Assembly: GCA_003008705.1 (NCBI GenBank)
Contig: PDUO01000060.1
Location: forward strand, 109,701 to 173,700
Direction of reading: 5' to 3'
DNA: 64,000 bases
Source of the DNA: Pezicula radicicola
Lineage: Eukaryota > Ascomycota > Leotiomycetes > Helotiales > Dermateaceae
Shown here: positions 34,637 to 46,530 of the stretch, in pieces
How the letters are laid out: every line of letters starts with the position of its first letter
Numbering within the stretch: position 1 is the first letter of the stretch
Translations under genes and position numbers: made by a program
Notes under the pieces: model-generated
Told to the model about the DNA's origin: nothing
What the model saw: only the letters and a program-made list of their open reading frames with translations
The model's database searches: none

Positions 34637-36431
34637 TCACTGTCCATGACTACCGGCTTGGTCGACAGCAATCACACCAGCCGACATAGGTCTGCCCTGT
34701 GCATCGACAGGCGGGAATCGGGCGCGCAACTCTAAATCATCGAGGTGCATGTGGCTGCGAATATATTTCTGGCGCCCATCATCGATGGGGTTATGGTCCC
34801 AGCTGGTAAACTTCCCCTGCTTAAGTGCCTTCCAGACCAATCTTCGTTGACGCTGGGAGAGGAGGACTTGGTTGGTGATGGCAGGCAAGTCCCACTTCTT
34901 TTGTGCTTCAGCATGGAAGGCTTCAAGGATGTTGGTGATTTCGGGGGTTATGAGGCTATGCTTTGCTGGGAGAACCGCCAGATTGGTAAGTTCGGCTGGG
35001 TCGGATTTGAGGTTGTAAAGTTGTGGGGGATCTGCTGGACAAGTGATGTATTTCCAGTCTCCGCGCCGGATCATCATCAAGGGAGCAATGGTACCTTCTC
35101 CACAATATTCTGCAAATACGGTGTCGCTACCGCCTGGGCGGTTCTGAAGGTGAGGGAGGAGGGAAGAACCGTCCATTGGAAGGCCATCCCAAAGTGATGT
35201 GCCAACGAGGTCTACGAGCGTGGGTAGAATGTCAAGGGTTGAGACATTTGCATCCACTCTATGGGGCCTGAATGTCTTTGGGTGGTGGACGAAAAGGGGA
35301 ACGCGAACAGAGGACTCGAAGTAAGACATCTTGTACCTGTGGTTCTCTATTAGCTCCTTTAATCAAACATGGGGCATTCCTCAACAAACCATAAGCCACG
35401 TTCTCCCAGCATATCACCATGGTCACCGCTGAAGACAATGATGGTGTTCTCATCTAGCCCACATTCCTTCAAAACTTTCAAGATTCGGCCAATACAATCA
35501 TCAACGTAGCTTACAGCTCCATAGTATGCTCTTCTGGCTCGCTTGATCTGGTCTGGCGTAAACTTCTTATCCCATAAATCGCAGACTCTTAGAAGACGCT
35601 GGCTGTGTGCATCTTGTTCTTCATATGGGATGTTGACCTTGGGAAGGTCAATATCGACATCTTCGTACAAGTCCCAGAATTTCTTCTCGATTGTGTAAGG
35701 GTCATGTGGATGAGTTAGGGAAACCTGCCAACGTTATTAATTCGTGCTCGAGCCATTCTGTAGAGGAAACTTACAGTCATGCAGAAAGGTCTAGCACCCG
35801 GACCTTGACGAACATGGTCATACAAGAACTGCGTGCTCCGGTACATAACCTCCTCGTCGTAATCCAACTGGTTGCTTCGCACACATGGCCCCGCTTGCTC
35901 AATACTGCTCGCGTTATGATACCACTCCAACCGCGTATCTGGCTCCTCCCAATTGACTGCCCATCCATAGTCACCCGGGTAGATATCACTAGTCAACCTG
36001 CTCTCATAACCATGCAACTGCTCCCCAATAAAGTGCATCTTTCCGGCCAAGGTCGTCTCATATCCCGCCGCGCGCAAGTAGTGTGCATATGTCGGAATCG
36101 AAGGGTCAATGGAGGATGCGTTATCGTAGGAGCCAATCTTGGTGGGGAGCTGGCCTGTGATCATGGACATGCGTGAGGGTGCGCAGAGAGGCGAGGGACA
36201 GTAAGCTGAGTTGAAAACGACGGCTTCGGCGGCAAGTGCGTCGAGGTTGGGGGTCTTGATCTGTGATGCCGGGTCGTGCATCTTCAGGAGGGGCGCCGCA
36301 AGCTGGTCGGCCATGATGTAGAGGATATTGGGCTTCTGAGCTGGGGGTGGACATTGTGTCGGTGGCGCAACGGCTGGAGTGCTCTTGGTTGTCCGTGGAG
36401 AGAGGGGAACAGAGTTGAGATCCGGTGCCAT
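34637..36431 (-). CDS. choline-sulfatase-type sulfatase
   Basis: Exons 36431-35775, 35724-35390 and 35336-34637 (563 residues), introns 50 and 53 bp, all in frame. The sulfatase core begins NILYIMADQLAAPLLKMHD, and the formylglycine site is CAPSR (CxPxR) in SPLCAPSRMSMITGQLP. Further family marks are LAGKMHFIG, LTHPHDPY, VSYVDDCIGRIL, IIVFSGDHGDMLGERGLWYK and GDWKYI. The order and the C-terminus (LVWKALKQGKFTSWD, PPVDAQGRPM) resemble fungal choline sulfatases, which release choline and sulfate from choline-O-sulfate during sulfur limitation. No signal peptide is seen: the N-terminus is Pro/Ser-rich, so a cytosolic enzyme is expected. Substrate assignment is by family resemblance. Confidence 0.9.
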
Positions 36432-39315
36432 GGTGGCGGTTCAGAATGTCCCTTAGTGGGTCAAGAGGATCGCAGCTTGCGAGTAATGAAAATAGAGCAA
36501 GGGCAGGACGGTGAATCAACTTAGACTTGAGGCCGTAGAAGGAGAGGGAGAGGAAGTGGAAGGGGAAGGGGAAGAGGAAGAGAGACGTCTGGTTATGGGG
36601 AATGGGGACGAAGAAGGAAGAGAGGAGAGGTGGAAAGAGAGAAGGAGAGGAGGAGTGTGGAGGAGAAATACTCAAAGGTCGGTGAGACGGTGAGACGGTA
36701 ATGTGGCCTGGAAGTGTACGGAGTAAAAGGCGTGTCTGGTCTTTCTTCCCCAATGTCGCGATAGTTGTAGTGGATTCTGTGATCACTTGGCCTCCCTAGC
36801 CAATCAGGGCCGGGCCAAATGTCGTTGCATCGAACAAAGAGGGACTAGCGGGGAAATATCGAGGGTTCTACCGTTCTGATAATCACTTAGTGTCCAGCTT
36901 TATTACCTTCATTCTAAAAGCGATATATCATAGCGCATGAGTCGGACACTAAGCGAGTCGGCCGACACTGAAAGTTGGGAAACGTCAAATTCAACGACAC
37001 GTCGCGTGGTGACGCGAATCCATGGGAAAGCAAATGACAGGCAGTCTCAGTGTCATCTGTTCGATGCTCAGCCTTTCTACGTTGCGTCGTCGCAATTAGA
37101 CTTGGCCGTCATCGATTACAGTAGGTAGGTACTTGTGTATTCTACAAATCCAGAGAAAAATCGAATTTCTCAAAGGGCGGAAGCGATCCAGGTGACACAA
37201 GGCTACCCTACCCTACGCTACCTTACCTTACTCGCGCGGTGTGTGTTTCCGGCACAAATGCTCAAAATCCTCAAATGGCACAATCTCACGTGGTACGCGT
37301 CAGCGGGGAATCGCACTTAACACCACTTTTTGATAATGTGCTGTGTTGTGCGCTTTGTTGTCGGTGAGAGGTCATATTGGATTCTTGGACGTAATATAAT
37401 AATCGCCTCACACCATTCATTTTCGAGTGCATGCGTACTACTACTGTAGTACTATACAACAAATATTTCATCCTGGACCTCAGAGATCTAAGAACATGGT
37501 CACAATCTTGAACGCCATCATTCCCGGGAAAGATCAATTCCAGCGAAAGCAATCACCCTTGGAGATAAGATAGCAGTGTGGAGAGCAAAGGGCAGGGGTT
37601 CAGCATCCCCGCCAATTCCCCGGTAGCCATTGAGGACCCATGAATCTCAAAAGTCTTCCATACGACTCGACAGCCTTGTCCTACCTGCGTCGTTGGCATA
37701 TTATATTATTCTGCAACCTGGGTAGTACAAAAGCATTTGAAGTTCTGCGAGAAAGGGTCTACCCGTCTGACATGTTCTTCTTGAGAGCATGGCGATGGAA
37801 TTACAATACCAGTAATATCGCCACAGTCGAAAGTTCCAGTGCCCCATCAGGGGTGCAGCATGCTTTGTCGCACATCCACCGCCCTTATCATCACAAGATG
37901 AACTGTGATCAGTGTCGTGTTTCTTTGCCTCAATCGAGAAGTTACCTATCTATTATCTATCCTCAAAGGCATTCACTCTCGCGCCCCGTGCATATGTTGC
38001 ACAAGGATGCTTCTTATCAATAACAAAGAGAAAAAAAGGTCGTTTCTTGTTGTTAGTCAGTCGAGTCTTCCTATTCGCCGAAGCAAGAAACAGTACCTGC
38101 ATATGATTCACAGGGTTCTTATTCCTCTTTGGAATAGGCCTAGGATGGTGAAAGGTGGGATGTCCACCAGTCGGGCTTTCTTTTGACCACCTCCCATCTC
38201 CATCTAGGTCGGCGACTTGGTATGCTGCACATGACAACCTTATATCAATCGACCTATGAAGAGTCAGAAAATCATCACTACAGTTGTCAGTAACTCACCG
38301 TACCTGCATATAATGCACGGGATGCTTAATCCTTCTTTGGAAATGTACGAATCTTACGAAGTTGCATCATGAAGAGCAGCTATTCGCTTGAAGCATAAGG
38401 CCAAGATAAAGTGTTTTCTTTGCACCACTGTGCATCAGCTCTGGTTTTGTAAGAACATATCTAGAGCTGTTGGTACAAGAGAGATGAGTTGTCTTTGATG
38501 GCCTCGGTATGTCTGGTACCTGCATATAATCAACGGGGCTTCTAATCCCTCTTGGGAAGTCTCTTCCATCCCTGCTTCTTGTGGCTTATATGCCACTTGC
38601 GTATTGGCTACTATCATGTTAAGAATTAGAAAGGTGTGCATAGCAGCTTTTAAAGAATTCCCTGTTATGGAAGCTCTGCTTTTGCTCGCGTATTGTAAAA
38701 GGCAAAGGGCTGGTGATGTTGATTTTTGAATCTTTGATTCTTCGGTTGTGCTTCTTGAGGGAAAGTGTTCTTCCTTCTACAGTCTACAATGCAAGGCGTT
38801 GCTGATAGAGTGATGGCACAAAACATATAGTGCCCCAGCCTCATCCATACAGGTAGTCAAGTAAACTGAAAACAGAGCAATTTCTCTCGATAATACTTTG
38901 CCTAGATGCCATAGAAACACAAGGACTAATGCAAAGCAATCCTTCATTTTCCAACAAGAATGCAGGAAGATGGGTATACTTTGCACAGTATGAAATAGCT
39001 GCCAGTCGATACGTGTCACTGTCATATGTGCTATTGTATATAGATAGTATCTACGAGCACCAAGGTGTATAAAACACCCTGCCTTCGGGACTAGGGGCTC
39101 AGCAAGAGAATTTAGATGCGATTAAATTCCCCTATAAACGTATAGTCTTTAGTAGGATGGTATTTTACCTTCTTGAACCTTTACAGCGATAACAGAAGGG
39201 GATCCAGTATCTTCCTTTATGGCCAAAGAATATACAAGCATGAGCGGGATTCTCAAATTTCTAGTGTATTTTTAACTTGCTAAAAAGACCATTCAATTAA
39301 ACCAATACAAAAACA
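36432..39315. other. long intergenic region with a triplicated motif
   Basis: No gene could be modelled. About 36500-36690 is the purine-rich (plus strand) leader side of the sulfatase gene. The notable structure is the three-fold motif at 38.09-38.57 kb, listed separately. Confidence 0.5.
38091..38570 (-). repeat. three related ~40-bp motifs spaced about 210 bp
   Basis: On the minus strand, segments ending at about 38096, 38304 and 38518 share the pattern TTCCAAAGAGG-type start ... CCCGTGCATTATATGCAG followed by GTAC. In one frame they read IPKRNKNPVNHMQ, FQRRIKHPVHYMQ and FPRGIRSPVDYMQ. The ATG CAG|GTAC end of each looks like a splice donor. A minus-strand frame starting with ATG at 38641 runs into the third unit. 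Whether these are exons of a small repetitive gene or a decayed tandem repeat is unresolved. Confidence 0.5.
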
Positions 39316-40695
39316 TCACCTCAAAGCCTCCACCCCACAAACATCAAACCTATCCATAAACCTCTCCAACTCAACCTCACCCCCCAAAAACCCATCAACA
39401 TCCACCACCTCATCATCCCCATCCAACGCCGCCCCCACCACATCAGCAACAGGCCTTCCAGGCCCCAACCGCTGGTCCTGCCCCTGCGCCTGCCCATTCA
39501 ACTCCCCAGCAACCACCTCCAAAAGATTCTCCCCACCCAACCCATTCTGCGTATACCTAGAATTAAACCTAACCACACTCTTAACACTCTTAAAATCCAA
39601 CATATCAACCCCCAAAGCCTTCGAACTAATAATCCAAGTCACATTTTCGGAACAGGGTGGTGTTGTTAGGGATCCCATGTATCGATACAGTGTATTGGAT
39701 GAGATGTGCGTTTGTAGGTTTGTGAAGTTTAGGGCCGAGGTTGTGGTTGTGTTGCCTGGGAGGGAGATTTGTGGGATTTTGCTGAAGATTGAGGTTAGGA
39801 GGGGGTCGGTTTTGTTGGATATATCGATTAGGAAGGCTACGACTGTTAGGGTGTTGTCTATTTTTGATTGTGTTAGTGCTTATAATTGTACGTCCCCCCC
39901 CCACTAAAAGAGGAATTAGGAGATAAGAGATGAGAGGAGGGAAGGAGTTGAAAAAATAAATCAGTTTTTGGGGTTGGTGCTTGGTGCTTGGTTCTTGGTG
40001 CTTGGTGCTTGGTGTGTTTTTACGGACCTGGAGCTTGGAATACGAAATGTGCTTCCATGGGGAAATATTCATCTTCGACACGATGTTCACTAGGCTACAA
40101 GTCAAAGAAAAAACAACCAAAATTAGTATCAAGAGTACCTATCGTTAAATCTAGCAGAACAAAACCAACAAACATAACTATTACTTAAAAAAAATTAAAT
40201 TTGAAAGTTTAAGTATACTGTAAACGAATAAGAAGTATAAGCAAAGGAAAAAAAAGAAGGAAAAGAATCAAACCAACTCACAGTATGAAAATGAAACTGC
40301 ATCAACCTCGAAATCTTCCCCCCATCACTCAAACTCCCATTAACAACAACCTCAACATTAGTCCCCAAATTCTCAAAAACCGCCCCATCAGGATAATCAG
40401 GAATATTGAGAACAACACTCCCATTATTATTCGTCGCATTACCAACATTCAAAGTAATCGGAGATTGAAATGTTCCTCTGTCACAGAGTACATTGGCTGT
40501 TGTGTTTAGCGCAAACCAGTTTAGGGGTCCGGTTTGTGCATCGTAGCTGAAGTTTGAGATTGGAACGTTGGCTGTCCATGGATTTTGGAAGGTTCTGTAG
40601 TCGCAGGCTGCGGTTGTTGTACGGGGGAGGGTGAGGAGACTGAGGAGGGTGTGGATTAGTGTTAGGGTGTGCGTATGCGTGAGTTGGATACCCAT
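39316..40695 (-). CDS. secreted alpha-type carbonic anhydrase
   Basis: Exons 40695-40282, 40094-40028 and 39857-39316 (340 residues), introns 187 and 170 bp. The N-terminus has a hydrophobic stretch (LTLIHTLLSLLTLPRTTTAA) consistent with a signal peptide. The alpha-CA core shows QSPI, then QFHFHT|PSEHRVEDEYFPMEAH, which supplies the three zinc-ligand His residues, and YRYMGSLTTPPCSENVTWII near the C-terminal side. The short middle exon (67 bp) carries PSEHRVEDEYFPMEAHFVF. It should hydrate CO2 outside the cell or in the wall. The C-terminus beyond about residue 270 is an Asp/Gly/Val-rich extension. The second intron contains TTGGTGC heptamer repeats and a poly-C run. Confidence 0.9.
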
Positions 40696-41054
40696 TATGG
40701 GGTTGGGTTGGGGTTTATTGGGGGAACTTTTCTCTAGGTTGAATGAATGTGAGTAGGTTGGTACAGTGGTACTGTATTGAAAGGAAAGGTCGTAGACGGG
40801 CGAGCATTGACACTTGAGGTAATTATTCTGATCTATTTTGATGATCTTCTAGAGTAGGTGTTTAATTTTAACTCTCTTTCCTTCTTTGGAATATCCTTGA
40901 AGCTTTTACCTAGATATCTCGATTTGCCATCTTCATCTCCAAAATTGGTCCATATGCTTGGATCCGAGCAGAGCTTGTATGTACCAACTAAATTTGAAGA
41001 TCAGACAAGGTCTTCGATGTCATGAAGTATCCATAATGTCATAACATATAAGTC
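40696..41054. other. intergenic, promoter side of the carbonic anhydrase gene
   Basis: Nothing recognised besides AT-rich sequence. Confidence 0.4.
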
Positions 41055-41198
41055 CTTCGTACTGACCCGAATAATTGTAAACCTATCTGAGCGCATCAAC
41101 GGTAATTAACCAATCACTCGACGAGGAAGTCCCATTTTTTGCTATATCTAGCTAGTTACACTCAGACTAGTTTTACAATTATTCGGGCCAGTACGAAG
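41055..41198. mobile_element. MITE-like element with ~37-bp terminal inverted repeats
   Basis: The left arm CTTCGTACTGACCCGAATAA (continuing TTGTAAACCTATCTGAG) recurs in inverted orientation at 41162-41198 as CTTCGTACTGGCCCGAATAA (continuing TTGTAAAACTAGTCTGAG), with few differences. The whole element is about 144 bp with no coding capacity. Similarity extends weakly outward through ATAAGT on both sides, so the true ends may lie a few bases further out. Confidence 0.75.
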
Positions 41199-42993
41199 TA
41201 AACTTATGGCATGTACTTCGCAAAGACAGTTCTTCAGTCTCACCACAGGAATGGAAGTTGAAAAATTGGTATTCTTGGAGTACCTGATGTACAAGTACCT
41301 AGCTAGTTAGTTTCATAAGGTCAGAAAAGCAGGGGTTTTACTTCAAACAAACCAATCATACTTGGCATAAATACCACAAGCGAGCAAGCATGAGACGGAA
41401 ACAAATCCGAACAAAAATAATGTCTTCCCCTCGGAAAGAAAGACAACTTGCTATTTATTTAGAATCTTTTAAAATAACTCCCACGAATGAAAACTGCGGT
41501 AGAGCTATAATATCTACAGATAACCGAACTAAGAACAAATACCAAGACAAACAACTCAATCCAGGCAGCATAGTAAGGATTATTCTTTCCCCGCTAGAAA
41601 CACTCTTCCTTTCATAGTGTATTCATCTCCCTCGGTACCACAGATACGGTACAGTTAAGATCGATCGAACTCCCCCCGAGAAATACCAAGACCTTAGAGG
41701 TCTTATAATCTAGTTACATAAGCCCTTTTTCTGAAGCTTATCCGAGACTGACTTCGGCTTTGAATTAATGCTTGTCTTGGCAGATTATGCTAACCAAAAA
41801 AAGGGAGGTAAGCAAAATTCCCGATTTTGGGAATTTGAATCAGGGGGGAGTTTTTTTTAGTTTTTTTCATCTGAAGAATTAGAAGTTAAGAATTTAAAGG
41901 GATTTCTAAGCTTTTTTTTCGTTTATCGATCGTAGATCTGGGTGGGATTTAGCTGATGGGTTACTTTAACAATGATCTATGTTTTTGTTATGAAGTGTAG
42001 TTATTATTAATACAGGGGGTTAGTTCTCTGTTCCTCTATATTAAAAATGGCTATTAATTTCCGCAATACGTATTTCAGAGCCTAAATTTATATCTAATAG
42101 GTAGCTAAGAATGGTCTCTTAAGACCGAAATGTTGTTCTTGATCTTGAAGTTTCAAGTCTTGTAAGAAGTATTGTGACTTAGCATGGTGCAGGGGTTATT
42201 GTTGATACCACGTGATGAGTACTATCCGTGACATTGATTTTTCATTTTCTATCTGGAAATAGAATGACTTGACGTTATTCTTACTCCTTGCTATGAACGC
42301 TAAAAATTATGAATTATCTACTATTTGTAGTACAGTACTTCGAAAAGTCAATGTTATCGTAAGGTACGCATAGTAAAACGTGATTCTCGCTACCCCTTTT
42401 CTTTCCCTCATAATGATGTAATTTTTGGCGAGGAAGATACCTTCCTTAGTTCTTCGATTCATGTTTTATAACAGGTACCTAGGTTAAGAAAATATATTGA
42501 AAAAGTGCCAATTATCAGATAGATTGCGTTGATTCAGTTGCACAAGTAAACCTCCTGAAGTGTTTAGTCAACAATAGTTATATGACTGTGACCCCCTTTC
42601 CGGGACTCTTATTTCTATTTTGAAGCAAAAATAGGACTTGAATGCAATGATTCTTTGGAGTAACATAGGTAGACAAAGTAGTGCTATATCATGTGAGGAG
42701 AGGGAGCTCGAAATAGCCCCGCCTACTTAAGAGGACAATCACATGGCTATTACTATTTTGATTCAACATTTAATCACTTTAAACAATGTAACATGGTCAT
42801 AATATATACATTCTACATGATTTTGGGTACATTCCCCAGAAGTAGCGGCAGTGAATCTAGCATCCCCATCTAAGTTCCATCTAGTCCACTATTCTCTGAA
42901 ATTCTATATACAAGCTTTAACCCCTTTTCCTTCCTTCCTTTTAAACCCTAAGAAAAATTTTCAAAAGAAATCAAACAAATTCTTTGCTGGCAT
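41199..42993. other. AT-rich intergenic, nothing recognised
   Basis: An ATG frame of 75 codons at 41390-41617 (Arg/Lys/Ile-rich) has no recognisable feature and is not claimed as a gene. T-runs occur near 41850-41930. Confidence 0.4.
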
Positions 42994-44135
42994 TTACACA
43001 CCCTCCAATTCGTTGGAGTGAGGAATGGTAGTCTCTCCGGTCCATGAACCAGCGAATACAGCCTCGGAAGTGTAGTTGGCAGATGGATCAATACCGATGG
43101 AAATCCACATCAAGAGACCCTGAGTGATGTCGGATGGGTCGAGGTAGACGAAATCTGGGAAGGGATCGTAACTGTTATCTGCTTGGCTGGGAGCCCACAT
43201 GTCATCGTCATTGCTAACGATGGACTGGGTGTTGGTGTTGTATGGGTAGGTTGCCTCTACTGCTGAGCGGAGTGCTTCGTCAAAGAAGAGTTGACCAATA
43301 TGGTTGATGTCTCCTCCTACGATGGCTGTGAAGATGTATGTTAGTTTTGCTTGCTCTAACAGAGTCTTGTGTGGGGATACATACTGTTGTTGGGAAGAAC
43401 CGTGTAGTTGAAGTGAGATACAACGTGTTGATGGATAGCACGGCCGGCGTAATGACCTGGGAAGATGGTATCAAAAGATGCGACACCATCGGAGTCAGTG
43501 GGCTGGAGACCACGGAGGTAGCTGGTGTTGAGAGGAGCTTCGTTTCCAGTAATGTCTACACCGGAGTAGACACCAGTTGCATTGGCAGCCCAGACATCAA
43601 GCATCATATCCTCTACACCTTCACAGGTAGTATAGTCAATGAATTGAAACTCGAGGTGAACTGGAACACCCTGCTGTGTCTCGGTAATATTCGAGCGAAT
43701 TAACTCGCCGTGGATATTATATGGACCGATAGTAACTTCTGGGGTAAGAATGCATGATGAGGAGCCGTTGGATGAAAATAGAGTCATCCCTTCAGTGTAG
43801 GTGGAAGTAAGGTTGTGGTTGTGTGTCTCGAAGTCCTCGAGAGCTGTGAGGTTGCGCCGGCTCAGGTAAGGAGTGGTAGTGCTGATTCCGCGTGCAGCAC
43901 GAAGCTTCTCGGCCTTTGCCGCACGGCGAGCGATAGCACGCTGGTCGAGTTCCCGGGCCTTGAGGGTATTTGAGCAGGCATCGAGACCTCGCTTCGCCTT
44001 TGCGGCGAGTTGGTCGCGTTTGATAATGTCACGACGGACTTGGGTACGGGAGTGAGATTCTCCTGGATGGGCTACTGCAGAGCCAATGATAGAAGCAGTG
44101 GCAAGAGCGGCCACAAACTGATTGATGCAAACCAT
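42994..44135 (-). CDS. secreted intradiol ring-cleavage dioxygenase-like protein
   Basis: Exons 44135-43385 and 43325-42994 (360 residues), intron 59 bp (GTATGT...ACAG), junction PNN-T-IVGGDINHIGQL. The start MVCINQFVAALATASIIGSAVAHPG is a signal peptide, followed by a basic Arg/Lys/Ala-rich prodomain-like stretch. The catalytic domain holds the expected non-heme Fe(III) ligands, two Tyr and two His: GPYNIHGELIR, then FPGHYAGRAIHQHVV. Family members cleave catechol-type rings; secreted fungal versions act on plant-derived aromatics. The Tyr/His pattern is intact, so activity is plausible. The exact substrate is unknown. Confidence 0.9.
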
Positions 44136-44576
44136 GATGAAAAGAGAAAATGAGTGAATGCACTGAGAGAACTAGAGAAAGAACTAAGGAGATGGTGATG
44201 CTAGAAGTTGGAGGATTAGCGAGAAGGGTGAGGAGGGTGAGGAGGAAAAGTAGATATCGGTATTCTCTTTATATGCGTCTTCACCCTCTACACATCCCCA
44301 GCACAGAAGCATATCTCTACTGGATATCCGTACTTGCGCGTCGGTCAATTCAGTTGTTGTTAATAGTAGGGTGATTCGTCATGACTGTGGACACTTGCAG
44401 GAATCCTGTCAGCAACAGCGTCTTGGCAATAGCCATAGACGGTACTCGAGTAAGTATTTTTCGAGCTCAAGTCTGTAAGAATAGAAAAAATCCCATGCAG
44501 TCTAGGAACGCGTTCATCTGAGCCTTTTCTCAGGAAGATCGGCTCAACCCCACAGTTAATCAAAGACCGGTGTCGC
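44136..44576. other. intergenic, promoter of the dioxygenase gene
   Basis: Contains GGAGGGTGAGG-type purine repeats at about 44226-44245. No gene. Confidence 0.4.
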
Positions 44577-44577
44577 C

Positions 44578-44949
44578 GTAGGGGGACATAAGTCTATCCG
44601 GTAGCCGAATTTACACTAAAATACTATTAGTACAACTGTTTATCCTACGAAAACTTAGGGTATAAGTATATCTTAAACTTTTACTACTAATTAATTATAG
44701 TATTTAAAGTAGACTTCTTTATACTATATTAAAATAATACTTTAAATCTAGCTAGGGAAACTAAGAAGAGTATAGAGTAGTAAAATATAAGTCCCTCTTA
44801 CTTTAAAGCTACATATATTAATAACGGTATCTCTAATAACATTTCTAGTATAAAGGTATATTTTTAACTATTTCATTTTATTATAAACTTTTGAAGTGTT
44901 AACTTTTGGTGTAAATTCGGCCTCCGGATAGACTTATGTCCACCCCCTG
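44578..44949. mobile_element. MITE-like element, ~370 bp, ~40-bp inverted ends, TA flanks
   Basis: The left end GGGGGACATAAGTCTATCCG (continuing GTAGCCGAATTTACACTAAAA) matches, in inverted orientation, the right end, which reads inward as CAGGGGGTGGACATAAGTCT (continuing ATCCGGAGGCCGAATTTACACCAAAA). TA dinucleotides flank both sides (GTA|GGGGG and CCCCCTG|TA), as expected for a Tc1/mariner-derived non-autonomous element. The interior is very AT-rich and non-coding, probably RIP-altered. Confidence 0.75.
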
Positions 44950-45492
44950 TATGTCCAACTACTACTGTAACTCCCAAACCTACGGAAACAAGCAGATTAC
45001 GAAACAGAGAAAAGGAGGACAACTAGATACAAGTAGGCCCAATCAAAGAATACCTATTTACCCTCGGGACTGGGTGGGATTGAGCCAATAGAAAGGATAA
45101 TATTTCGAAGAATTTTGAAGGACAACTGGGGAACAACTGGGGCAGGGAAGGATGCACAGCAGTGTACCGGGTTCTTCGCCTCGTCATCAGCCCAAAACTG
45201 TGGGGAGGACGCGCAAAACAAATGCCAGCTGTCGATCCAGGAACTCCTTCGAATTTGACATTTTATTTGCTTCTGCGCACGGATAATGGAAGATTCTCGT
45301 GAAAAGCTTCGGTGAGTCTTGGAAATGCTTTGGTGGTTGGTTGTACTGGACGGAGATACTGGATAAGCAAGAAGAGCCAAGAAATCAATGCATTAAGGCG
45401 AGACCAAGCCTTCAAAAGGTGCCAAGCCCTCACAACCACAACTCGCAACTTACATACAACCCACCACAACCCACCATCCTGCACGTAACCTC
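44950..45492. other. intergenic, nothing recognised
   Basis: 3' side of the kinase-like gene. No gene supported. Confidence 0.4.
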
Positions 45493-46293
45493 TCAACGAC
45501 TTGCTACACTGAGCGCCTGCTCTATTTCTTCCAATTCGAACAGCACTTGTTCCTCACAAGCTGGACACACCTCTTCACGGCCTTTCTTGTTCGCTTCCCA
45601 TAAGACGGTCGCAAACTCCGTGCGAAGAGCAGCATTCGATTCGACACTTATCAAGCAAGTCTCAATCACTCGAGCAAAACGACTATCCATGGTGATTAAG
45701 ACATGCTTGGCTGCCATCTTGCAAAACGCATCTGAGTAATTAGGAGGCAATGCTTCGACTTTGACTGACTTCCACCACATGCTAGTAAGAGCTTCAGATC
45801 CATTCTTATCGAGGTGCTTGCTGCCGTCCTTGTCAACCACTAGGCTAGCCCACATGGCAGGCTCAAGTAGAACCACGCCAAAGATGTAGAAACCATCCAG
45901 TTGTGTAAACTTCTCATCATACCTCGAGCCTTGCCTTGAGGGGTGGCGGTAGAGATTGTGAAGAACGCTGTCGCTACCAACAAGCTCTAAAACGCCTGCA
46001 ATAGGTCTCGCTGCCCCGAATCCTAGAAGGTACGGTTTGGGTAGCTCCCTCATTATGTTTTTCCTTTCCATGCCGCCAGGATAGAAGAGCAGGATATGCT
46101 CAGGTCGAACTTGTTTATGCACATAGTTGTGGCAATGGATGAATAATATGGCCTTCGCGACATTGTTTGCAAGGCGGCTGCGTTGGTCGAGAGTATGCAA
46201 TACCCTTCGATCTTCCGTAAACATGGACCTCAGAGACCGGACTTTAGGTGTGCCGACAACTTCATGAATCGCCTGATTGATGAATTCGGACAC
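45493..46293 (-). pseudogene. C-terminal kinase-like domain of a truncated NLR/prion-associated-type protein
   Basis: An open frame of 266 codons resembles the kinase-like C-terminal half of fungal proteins that usually carry an N-terminal effector region. Marks are RLANNVAKAILFIHCHNYVH, KQVRPEHILLF, PYLLGFGAARP, LYRHPSRQGSRYDEKFTQLD, FGVVLLE and a Cys-rich end (VCPACEEQ). The catalytic-loop HRD is replaced by HKQ and the DFG by GFG, so it is a pseudokinase. The frame has no ATG before its upstream stop (the first codon considered is GTG) and begins at an AT-rich breakpoint, so the N-terminal part has been lost. It could still be a 3' exon of a gene whose 5' end is unrecognised. Confidence 0.6.
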
Positions 46294-46299
46294 CGAAAT

Positions 46300-46530
46300 A
46301 GCCCGAATTCATAAATAATTACCGATTTATAAAATCTGCCAAATTTATGATTTCGTTAAAAGCAATTAAGCTTAGAGTTTAATTCAGATCTATTGATTAT
46401 AATTCAGGCCTAATAAGCTTAGGAATCAACTACTAGAAGCTTTGTTAATGTTTTAACTTAACCTATTAATAATAATACTAATTCTAAATCTATTTATTTG
46501 ACTAAATTATCTTACTCGAAGCAATCCAAA
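46300..46530. other. AT-rich breakpoint between two divergent truncated genes
   Basis: Strongly AT-rich. It starts beside a 9-bp inverted repeat TGAATTCGG/CCGAATTCA (46281-46311). Both neighbouring coding remnants lose their 5' ends here. Confidence 0.45.
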
